A program made the position numbers and the translations under genes. A model generated the notes under the pieces. The model saw only the letters and a list, made by a program, of their open reading frames with translations. It searched no databases and was not told the origin of the DNA. Shown piece by piece: positions 57,808-64,000 of a DNA stretch of 64,000 nucleotides. Position 1 is the stretch's first letter. Each line of letters starts with the position of its first letter. Source of the stretch: Variovorax sp. V93 (GTDB lineage Bacteria; Pseudomonadota; Gammaproteobacteria; Burkholderiales; Burkholderiaceae_C); contig NZ_AP028669.1 of NCBI RefSeq assembly GCF_041154485.1, positions 806,001 to 870,000 of the forward strand. Reading direction: 5' to 3'.

Positions 57808-59082
57808 GTGCATGCGTACACTGTCGCCGTGCAAGTTTTCGAGACAAGATCGCCGGCAACGTCCACCCGGCGCACGAATGATGCTACTGAAAAAGTAGCA
57901 ATCGACACCACGCGCAGGCGTACTTTAGGCCTGCTCGCAGGCACCCTGGCCGCGCCTTCGCTGGCCTTGGCCCGCGTGCGGCCGCTGCGCATCGGCGTCA
58001 TCGGTTCCTGGTCCGGCCCCTATGCCGCCGGCGGGCGCCAGTTCGATGCCGGCATGTCGGTCTGGCTCGCCGCCCATGACCAGCGCATTGCGGGGCGTCC
58101 GGTCGAGCTGCTGCGCCGCGACGTGCCCGGCAGTGCGCCCGAGCAGGCGCGCCGCCACGCGCAGGACCTGGTGGAGGGCGAACGCGTGGACCTGCTCGCG
58201 GGGCTGGACTTCAGCTCCAACGCCTATGCCGTGGGTGCCGTGGCCACGCAGGCCAAGGTGCCGCTGCTGGTGATGAATGCGGCGTCGTCGGGCATCACGG
58301 CGCGTTGCCCGTTCGCGGTGCGGGTGTCCTTCACCATCGCGCAGGTCACGATGCCGCTGGCGCGCTGGGCGATCCAGCAAGGGCTGCGCGACGTCTGCAC
58401 CGTGGTGGCCGACTATGCCTCGGGTGTCGATGCCGAGAGCGCCTTCGTCTCGGCCGTCACCGCCGGCGGCGGGCGCGTCGGCGCGATGCTGCGCGTGCCG
58501 CTCAACACGCTGGACTATTCGGCCTACATGCTGCGGCTGCGCGAGCTCAGGCCGCAGGCGGTGTTCTTCTTCCTGCCTTCGGGCCAGATGCCCGCGACCT
58601 TCCTCAAGTTCTGGCGCGACCGCGGCATGGCCGACACCGGCATCCGCCTGCTCGCGACCGGCGACGCCACCGACGACCACTACCTCGAAGGCATCGGCGA
58701 GCTGGCCGATGGCCTCGTGACCAGCCACCACTATTCGTTTGCCCACGAGTCGGCGGCCAACCGCCGCTTCACCGGCGTCTTCGAGGCCGAGTACGGCAGC
58801 CACCTGCGGCCCGGCTATTTCGCTGTGGCGGCGCACGATGCGCTCGCGGCGGCCGATGCCGCGATGAGTTCGCCGGCCGCGCGCAGCGGCTTGAGCGGCG
58901 AACGGCTGGTGGACGCTTTCCGGGGCCTCCAGCTCGAGAGCCCGCGCGGCCCGATCGAGATCGACGCCCACACGCGGGACATCGTGCAGGCCGTCTACAT
59001 CCGCCGCACCGAAAGGCTCGACGGGCGCTGGGTCAACCGCGAGTTCGAACGCTTCGAGCGGGTGCGCGAGCCGGCGCTGTGA
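57808..59082 (+). CDS. Orphan branched-chain/amide-type ABC substrate-binding protein
   Basis: About 424 residues from a GTG at 57808; a second GTG at 57829 is an equal candidate, and no in-frame ATG exists near the N-terminus. TTRRRTLGLLAGTLAAPSLA is a twin-arginine-like signal, so export may use Tat. The mature protein starts RPLRIGVIGSWSGPYAAGGR, the type I periplasmic binding fold used by Liv and amide (AmiC) receptors. No permease or ATPase genes are adjacent, so it must share a transporter encoded elsewhere or act as a sensor. Confidence 0.85.
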   Translation: MHAYTVAVQVFETRSPATSTRRTNDATEKVAIDTTRRRTLGLLAGTLAAPSLALARVRPLRIGVIGSWSGPYAAGGRQFDAGMSVWLAAHDQRIAGRPVELLRRDVPGSAPEQARRHAQDLVEGERVDLLAGLDFSSNAYAVGAVATQAKVPLLVMNAASSGITARCPFAVRVSFTIAQVTMPLARWAIQQGLRDVCTVVADYASGVDAESAFVSAVTAGGGRVGAMLRVPLNTLDYSAYMLRLRELRPQAVFFFLPSGQMPATFLKFWRDRGMADTGIRLLATGDATDDHYLEGIGELADGLVTSHHYSFAHESAANRRFTGVFEAEYGSHLRPGYFAVAAHDALAAADAAMSSPAARSGLSGERLVDAFRGLQLESPRGPIEIDAHTRDIVQAVYIRRTERLDGRWVNREFERFERVREPAL

Positions 59083-59088
59083 GCGCGC

Positions 59089-59514
59089 TCAGGGTTGCTG
59101 CTCGATCGGCCGGGGCCGGCCGTTGTCGTCGATGGCCACGTAGGTGAAGGTGGCTTGGGTCACCTTGACGTATTCGCCCTGCGCCTTGAAGCGCTCGGCG
59201 AAGACCTCGACCGTGACGGTGATCGAGGTGCGCCCGATGCGCACCAGCTTCGAATAGAAGGACAGGATGTCGCCCAGCCGCACCGGCTGCTTGAAGATGA
59301 ATTCATTCACCGCGACGGTGGCCATGCGCCCCCTGGCGTAGCGTGCCGGAATGACCGAGCCGGCCAGGTCGCACTGCGCCATGACCCAGCCGCCGAAGAT
59401 GTCGCCGTTGGCATTGACGTCGGCCGGCATCGGGATGACCTTGAGCACCAGCTCCATGTCGGCGGGCAGGCTCTTGAGGGTTGCGGCAGCGGCGGTGCTG
59501 GAAATATCGGACAT
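59089..59514 (-). CDS. YciA-type acyl-CoA thioesterase
   Basis: 141 residues, single hotdog fold. DVNANGDIFGGWVMAQCDLA is the signature with the catalytic Asp and the Gly-rich helix start, and VAVNEFIFKQPVRLGDILSF is the following strand. YciA enzymes hydrolyse a wide range of acyl-CoAs in the cytoplasm. The start MSDISS at 59514 gives the family length; an upstream ATG at 59541 would add nine residues. It is convergent with the substrate-binding protein and divergent from the ABC transporter. Confidence 0.9.
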   Translation of the reverse strand: MSDISSTAAAATLKSLPADMELVLKVIPMPADVNANGDIFGGWVMAQCDLAGSVIPARYARGRMATVAVNEFIFKQPVRLGDILSFYSKLVRIGRTSITVTVEVFAERFKAQGEYVKVTQATFTYVAIDDNGRPRPIEQQP

Positions 59515-59556
59515 GGGCACAATCTGGAACAAACGAAGCAACCACGATTGTCCCTC

Positions 59557-61392
59557 ATGCGCCGCAGCGGCGAAGCCCTACCTCCTCCCCCCCACAGCGC
59601 CGCCGGCCATGCGCCGGCGCGCAGCGACCGCTCCGACTGGGCGACGCTGCGCCGCCTTTTCCCCTATCTCTGGCAGTACAAGTGGCGGGTGATCGCCGCG
59701 CTCGGCTTCATGGTGGGCGCCAAGGTGGCCAACGTGGGCGTGCCGGTGCTGCTCAAGAACCTGATCGACACGATGACGCCCAAGCCGGACATGGCGCAGG
59801 CGCTGCTGATCGTGCCCATCGGGCTTTTGCTGGCCTACGGGCTGCTGCGCTTTTCGACCGCGCTGTTCGGCGAACTGCGCGAGCTGATCTTCGCCAAGGC
59901 CACCGAGGGCACGGCGCGGCGGATCGCGCTGGAGGTTTTCGGCCACCTGCATTCGCTGAGCCTGCGCTTCCACCTGGAGCGCCAGACCGGCGGCATGACG
60001 CGCGACATCGAGCGCGGTACGCGCGGGGTGCATTCGCTGATCTCGATGTCGCTCTACAGCATCGTGCCGACCCTCATCGAGCTGGCGCTGGTGCTCACCA
60101 TCCTGGGCGTGAAGTTCGATTCGCTGTTCGTCTGGATCACGGGCGCGGCGCTGGTGCTCTACATCACCTTCACGGTCACGGTGACCGAGTGGCGCACCCA
60201 GTTCCGCAAGACCATGAACGAGCTCGACTCCATGGCCCAGAGCCGCGCGGTCGATTCGCTCTTGAACTACGAAACCGTCAAATACTTCAACAACGAGGAG
60301 TTCGAGGCCAGGCGCTACGACGCCAGCCTGGACCGCTACCGCAAGGCCGCCATCAAGAGCCAGCGCACGCTGAGCATGCTCAACACCGGCCAGCAGCTGA
60401 TCATCGCGACCAGCCTGGTGCTGATGCTGTGGCGCGCGACCTCGGGCGTGGTGGAAGGGCGCATGACGCTGGGCGACCTGGTGATGGTCAACGCCTTCAT
60501 GATCCAGCTCTACATTCCGCTCAACTTCCTGGGCGTGATCTACCGCGAGATCAAGCAGAGCCTGACCGACCTCGACAAGATGTTCGTGCTGCTGGAAAAG
60601 GAGCGCGAGGTGCGCGACGCGCCCGGCGCGCCGCCGCTCGCGGGCGCCGACTCCACCGTGCGCTTCGAGGACGTGAGCTTTGCCTACGAACCCGCCCGGC
60701 CCATCCTCAAGCACGTGAGCTTCGAGATCCCGGCCGGCAAGACGGTGGCCGTGGTGGGCCCCTCGGGCTCGGGCAAGTCGACGCTCGCGCGGCTGCTCTA
60801 CCGCTTCTACGACGTGCAGCAGGGCCGCATCACCATCGGCGGGCAGGACATCCGCGAAGTGCAGCAGTCGAGCGTGCGGCGCGCGATCGGCATCGTGCCG
60901 CAGGACACGGTGCTGTTCAACGACACGGTCGAATACAACATCGCCTACGGCCGCCCCGGCGCCACGCGCGAAGAGGTGGAAGGCGCAGCTCGCGCCGCGC
61001 GCATCCACGACTTCATCTCGGCCACGCCCAAGGGCTATGAAACCACGGTCGGCGAGCGCGGCCTCAAGCTGTCGGGCGGAGAGAAGCAGCGCGTGGCCAT
61101 TGCGCGCACGCTGCTCAAGAACCCGCCGATCGTGATCTTCGACGAGGCCACCTCGGCGCTCGACTCGGCCAACGAGCGCGCCATCCAGTCGGAGCTCAGG
61201 AGCGCCGCGCAGGACAAGACCACGCTGGTGATCGCGCACCGCCTGTCGACCGTGGTCGACGCGCACGAGATCCTGGTGCTCGAAGCGGGCGTGATCGTCG
61301 AGCGCGGCACGCATGCCGAGCTGCTTGCGAAGCAGGGCCGCTATGCGCAGATGTGGGCCTTGCAGAAGAGCGAAGCCACACCGCTGATGTAG
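59557..61392 (+). CDS. Atm1/MsbA-type ABC transporter, fused permease and ATPase
   Basis: 611 residues. Six membrane helices (about 40-330) are followed by an ATPase domain: Walker A GPSGSGKST (about 405-413), signature LSGGEKQRVAIART, and Walker B IVIFDEATSALDSANERA. The sequence YRFYDVQQGRITIGGQDIRE and the permease stretch DSLLNYETVKYFNNEEFEAR (half the glutathione-site region) match bacterial Atm1-like exporters, which move glutathione-bound or metal-thiol compounds. It works as a homodimer in the inner membrane. Divergent from yciA-like. Confidence 0.92.
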   Translation: MRRSGEALPPPPHSAAGHAPARSDRSDWATLRRLFPYLWQYKWRVIAALGFMVGAKVANVGVPVLLKNLIDTMTPKPDMAQALLIVPIGLLLAYGLLRFSTALFGELRELIFAKATEGTARRIALEVFGHLHSLSLRFHLERQTGGMTRDIERGTRGVHSLISMSLYSIVPTLIELALVLTILGVKFDSLFVWITGAALVLYITFTVTVTEWRTQFRKTMNELDSMAQSRAVDSLLNYETVKYFNNEEFEARRYDASLDRYRKAAIKSQRTLSMLNTGQQLIIATSLVLMLWRATSGVVEGRMTLGDLVMVNAFMIQLYIPLNFLGVIYREIKQSLTDLDKMFVLLEKEREVRDAPGAPPLAGADSTVRFEDVSFAYEPARPILKHVSFEIPAGKTVAVVGPSGSGKSTLARLLYRFYDVQQGRITIGGQDIREVQQSSVRRAIGIVPQDTVLFNDTVEYNIAYGRPGATREEVEGAARAARIHDFISATPKGYETTVGERGLKLSGGEKQRVAIARTLLKNPPIVIFDEATSALDSANERAIQSELRSAAQDKTTLVIAHRLSTVVDAHEILVLEAGVIVERGTHAELLAKQGRYAQMWALQKSEATPLM

Positions 61393-61427
61393 CCCGACCA
61401 TTTTTGATATCGATGAGGAGTTCAGAC

Positions 61428-62366
61428 GTGTCGACCAAGATTCCCCTGCTGGTGCTCAACAGCCTTTCGAGCGCCCACCAGGCCCAGATTGCCGAGGTCT
61501 ACGACATGACCTATGCCTTCGACCCCGCCGCGCGCGCCGCGGCGATTGCCGAGCACGGCAAGAAATTCCGCGCGGTGCTGACCATCGGGGTGATCGGCAT
61601 CACGCCCGAAGAGATCGCGGCCATGCCGGCGCTCGAGCTGATCTGCTGCCTGGGCGCGGGCTACGAAGGCGTGCCGCTCGAAGTGACGCGTGCGCGCGGC
61701 ATCGCCACCGCCAATGGCGCAGGCACCAACGACGACTGCGTGGCCGACCATGCCTTCGGTCTCTTGATCGGCATCGTGCGCGAGTTCCGCAAGCTCGACC
61801 GGCTGTGCCGCGAGGGCGTGTGGCGCGAAGCCATTCCGCAGCCGCCGAACGTGTCGGGCAAGAAGCTCGGCATCCTGGGGCTCGGCACCATCGGCCAGAA
61901 GATCGCGAAGCGCGCGGCTGCCTTCGACATGGAGATCGGCTATCACAACCGCAAGCCGCGCGAAGGCGCAGCGCACCGCTACTTCGATGACCTGAAGTCG
62001 CTGGCCGCCTGGGCCGATTTCCTGGTGCTGGCCGCGCCGGGCGGGCCTGCCACGCGCCATCTCGTGAATGCCGAGGTGCTCGATGCGCTCGGGCCGCAGG
62101 GCTACCTGGTCAGCATCGGGCGCGGCAGCGTGGTCGACACCGAGGCGCTGGCGTCGGCGCTGCGCGAGCACCGCATTGCCGGGGCCGGCCTCGATGTGTA
62201 CGAGAGCGAGCCGAATCGTCCCGAACCGCTGGTCGGCCTCGACAACGTGCTGCTGACGCCGCACATGGCGGGCTGGTCGCCCGAGGCCACGCAGAAGTCG
62301 GTCGACCATTTCCTTGCGAATGCCGAAGGGCACTTCGCGGGGCGCGGCGTCCTCACCCCCATCTGA
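61428..62366 (+). CDS. D-2-hydroxyacid dehydrogenase (NAD-type)
   Basis: 312 residues from a GTG at 61428. The coenzyme motif is GILGLGTIGQKIAKRA (about 147-162), and the catalytic triad Arg (SIGRGSVVD, about 230), Glu (VYESEPNRPE, about 262) and His (LTPHMAGWSPEA, about 279) is complete. It reduces a 2-keto acid such as glyoxylate or hydroxypyruvate, or runs in reverse. I chose the GTG because the gaggag ribosome site lies 8 bases before it; the in-frame ATG at 61413 overlaps that site and is less likely. Confidence 0.9.
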   Translation: MSTKIPLLVLNSLSSAHQAQIAEVYDMTYAFDPAARAAAIAEHGKKFRAVLTIGVIGITPEEIAAMPALELICCLGAGYEGVPLEVTRARGIATANGAGTNDDCVADHAFGLLIGIVREFRKLDRLCREGVWREAIPQPPNVSGKKLGILGLGTIGQKIAKRAAAFDMEIGYHNRKPREGAAHRYFDDLKSLAAWADFLVLAAPGGPATRHLVNAEVLDALGPQGYLVSIGRGSVVDTEALASALREHRIAGAGLDVYESEPNRPEPLVGLDNVLLTPHMAGWSPEATQKSVDHFLANAEGHFAGRGVLTPI

Positions 62367-62373
62367 ATCCTTG

Positions 62374-62409
62374 CTCCTTCCCCCTCTGGGGGAAGGTTGG
62401 GATGGGGGC
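62374..62409 (+). repeat. Palindromic repeat (DUF559 type), left copy without a gene
   Basis: 36 bases, 33 identical to the copy at 51905-51940. It starts 8 bases after the dehydrogenase stop and contains its own CTTCCCCC...GGGGGAAG hairpin. The inverted partner is at 62439-62474 with only a 29-base spacer. Confidence 0.9.
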
Positions 62410-62438
62410 AGGCAGAGCGCTCGATGGATGCGCCGCGT

Positions 62439-62474
62439 GCCCCCACCCCAGCCTTCCCCCAGCGGGGGAGGGAG
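62439..62474 (-). repeat. Palindromic repeat (DUF559 type), right copy without a gene
   Basis: Inverted relative of 62374-62409, with 31 of 36 bases identical to the copy at 51905-51940. It abuts the amidase stop codon exactly. Together with its partner it fills the convergent gap and could form one large hairpin that stops transcription from both sides. Confidence 0.88.
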
Positions 62475-63917
62475 TCAAGCCAATACGGGGGGGTGACGAG
62501 AGCCCCAGCCGCAGGCCTGGTCATAGGCATGCCCCAGCCGCAGCACCTCGAGGTCCGCATGGATCGGCCCGGCCAGCTGCAGCCCCATCGGCAGCCCGCC
62601 TTCGCCGAAGCCGGCGCGCACGTTCAGCGTCGGCAACCCGGCCAGCGTGAACGGCGTGACGATCTCCATCCAGCGGTGATACGTGTCGCTCGCCACGCCA
62701 GCGACTTCCTTCGGCCAGTGCAGTTCCGCGTCGAACGGAAACACCTGCGCGGTCGGCGCCAGCACGAAATCGAAGCGCTCGAACAACTTGAGGAATGCAC
62801 GGTACACGTTCGAGCGGTAGAGCGAGGCCTGGTAGAGCGAGGCCGCATCGAGATGCCGGCTCTGCTCGATTTCCCACTGCGCTTCCGGCTTGAGCTGCGC
62901 GAACAGCTTCGGGTCGCTCAGGTAGGCGCCGAGCTTGCCGCCCACCAGCAGCTGACGCAGCCGCAGCCAGGCGCTCCAGTTGTGCTCGCGCGGCACGTCG
63001 AGCGTGCAGGGCTCGACCTCGCAGCCGATGGCGCGGAAGGTGTCCAGCGCCTTCTCCCCGAGTTCGCGGATGCCGGGCGCGAGCGGCAACTCGGGCCAGA
63101 GGCTGCCGAGCCAGCCGATGCGCAGGCCTTTTCCATCGCCGTCAAGCGCGATGGCGTCGGGCGAGGGCAGCGCCTGCGGCGACGACAGCGGGACGCGCGT
63201 GTCGAAGCCCGCCTGCACCGCGAGCAGCCGCGCGGCGTCTTCCACCGTCCGAGCCATCGGGCCTTCGGTGCCCAGCTGCTGGAAGAACAGCTCCTGCTCG
63301 GGATCGCCAGGCACGCGGCCGCGCGAGGGCCGCATGCCGATCACGTTGTTGAACGCGGCCGGGTTGCGCAGCGAACCCATCATGTCGCTGCCGTCGGCCA
63401 CCGGCAGCATGCCCAGGGCCAGCGCCACGGCCGCGCCGCCGCTGCTGCCGCCGGCGCTGCGCTCGGGCGCATAGGCGTTGCGCGTGATGCCGAACACCGG
63501 GTTGTAGGTGTGCGAGCCCAGGCCGAATTCGGGCGTGTTGGTCTTGCCGATCACGATGGCGCCGGCCGCGCGCATGCGCGCGACGTGCAGGCTGTCGGTG
63601 CGCGCCGGCGAGCGCGGCGACAGCGGCGAGCCCATCGAGGTCGGCAGGCCGGCCGCGTGGCTCAGGTCCTTCACCGCCAGCGGAAAGCCATGCATCCAGC
63701 CACGCCGTTCGCCGCGCGCCAGCTCGGCATCGCGCTCGCGGGCTTCGGCCAGCAGGGCCTCGGGCTCGCGCAGCGAAACGATGGCGTTGAAGCGCGGGTT
63801 GAGCGCCTCGATGCGCGCCAGCGAGGCTTGCATCAGTTCTTGGCAAGACACGCTGCGGGCCGCGATGCGGCGCGAGAGTTCGGTGGCGCTGAGGTCGAGC
63901 AGGTCGGCTGAAGGCAT
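62475..63917 (-). CDS. Amidase-signature-family amidohydrolase
   Basis: 480 residues, amidase-signature family. The Lys of the Ser-cisSer-Lys triad is in FPLAVKDLSHAAG (about residue 82), the cis-Ser and nucleophilic Ser in GGSSGGAAVALALG (about 158) and ADGSDMMGSLRNPAAF (about 178-182). It is cytoplasmic and hydrolyses a carboxamide; relatives act on many amides. Convergent with the hydroxyacid dehydrogenase; the repeat pair lies directly between them. A GatA role is unlikely, because gatB and gatC are absent. Confidence 0.9.
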   Translation of the reverse strand: MPSADLLDLSATELSRRIAARSVSCQELMQASLARIEALNPRFNAIVSLREPEALLAEARERDAELARGERRGWMHGFPLAVKDLSHAAGLPTSMGSPLSPRSPARTDSLHVARMRAAGAIVIGKTNTPEFGLGSHTYNPVFGITRNAYAPERSAGGSSGGAAVALALGMLPVADGSDMMGSLRNPAAFNNVIGMRPSRGRVPGDPEQELFFQQLGTEGPMARTVEDAARLLAVQAGFDTRVPLSSPQALPSPDAIALDGDGKGLRIGWLGSLWPELPLAPGIRELGEKALDTFRAIGCEVEPCTLDVPREHNWSAWLRLRQLLVGGKLGAYLSDPKLFAQLKPEAQWEIEQSRHLDAASLYQASLYRSNVYRAFLKLFERFDFVLAPTAQVFPFDAELHWPKEVAGVASDTYHRWMEIVTPFTLAGLPTLNVRAGFGEGGLPMGLQLAGPIHADLEVLRLGHAYDQACGWGSRHPPVLA

Positions 63918-63978
63918 GGCGAATGCGGGAAAAGGAGGGGGAGCCCAGTATGGCGCGGCGCTCGCATAATCGCCGCGT

Positions 63979-64000
63979 ATGGAAACAAAGTGGCTCGAAG
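63979..64000 (+). CDS. Start of a probable LysR-family regulator, partial
   Basis: Only seven codons, METKWLE, are inside the window. This opening is a common LysR start (METKWLEDFxxLxxT), and the gene is divergent from the amidase, a frequent LysR arrangement. The identification rests on these seven residues and on context. Confidence 0.4.

Noticed and set aside
62374..62474. CRISPR repeats
   Set aside because: There are only two copies in inverted, not direct, orientation, and each is self-complementary; no spacer series and no cas genes are present.

Overview
The window is high-GC DNA, densely coded on both strands, with many ATGA stop/start overlaps. Three things point to a soil-type betaproteobacterium of the Comamonadaceae, most like Variovorax: the argB-slmA neighbourhood, several Bug-type periplasmic receptors, and a very large catabolic repertoire. 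The assignment is inference from gene content; no rRNA or tRNA is present to confirm it.

1-10.7 kb is a surface-polysaccharide cluster: the start of an ABC-exporter ATPase (wzt) and its permease (wzm), manC for GDP-mannose, four family-2 glycosyltransferases, an OafA-type acyltransferase with an SGNH domain, and a WecA/MraY-type polyprenyl-phosphate sugar transferase. The wzt-manC end is visibly lower in GC than the rest. 10.7-18 kb is a mixed block: argB, a methyltransferase remnant, galE, the nucleoid-occlusion factor slmA, a catalase, the membrane pair DUF1326-DUF2182, and an EamA exporter.

18-27 kb holds two divergent operons around one control region. Leftward runs gntR(FCD)-dctP-dctQ-dctM-uxaA-like dehydratase-ldh-like reductase; rightward runs two short-chain dehydrogenases and a fumarylacetoacetate-hydrolase-type enzyme. 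Together they suggest uptake of a sugar acid and its breakdown through a 2-keto-3-deoxy and then a 2,4-diketo intermediate.

27-45.4 kb is one long, tightly coupled catabolic cluster: a GntR/UTRA regulator, a complete branched-chain-type ABC transporter (substrate-binding protein, livH, livM, livG, livF), two Bug receptors, a LeuC/LeuD-like hydratase, an MmgE/PrpD protein, ATP-dependent hydantoinase/oxoprolinase-type subunits (HyuB, HyuA), an isochorismatase-fold protein lacking its nucleophilic cysteine, an FAD dehydrogenase, an isocitrate-lyase-type C-C lyase, and a convergent LysR gene. The set reads as ring opening, then oxidation, hydration and cleavage of an unknown N-containing or branched carboxylate.

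45.5-59.5 kb is fatty-acyl-CoA metabolism: TetR, acyl-CoA dehydrogenase, a FadN-type bifunctional enzyme, thiolase, hydrolases, thioesterases, a crotonase-fold protein and a chromene-carboxylate isomerase. 59.5-64 kb holds an Atm1-type ABC transporter, a 2-hydroxyacid dehydrogenase, an amidase and the first codons of a LysR gene.

The least ordinary content is repeated DNA. A DUF559 nuclease gene sits between inverted copies of a palindromic repeat inside the fad operon, and the same repeat pair occurs without a gene at 62.4 kb. A 65-bp cassette is duplicated between livG and livF so that two 22-codon mini-ORFs link the genes in an unbroken ATGA chain. Two further inverted-repeat elements lie at 29.1 and 56.2 kb, and a C13 tract precedes the FCD-GntR start. 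No intergenic gap exceeds 300 bases; the two largest (29050-29332 and 56125-56380) hold the inverted-repeat elements.
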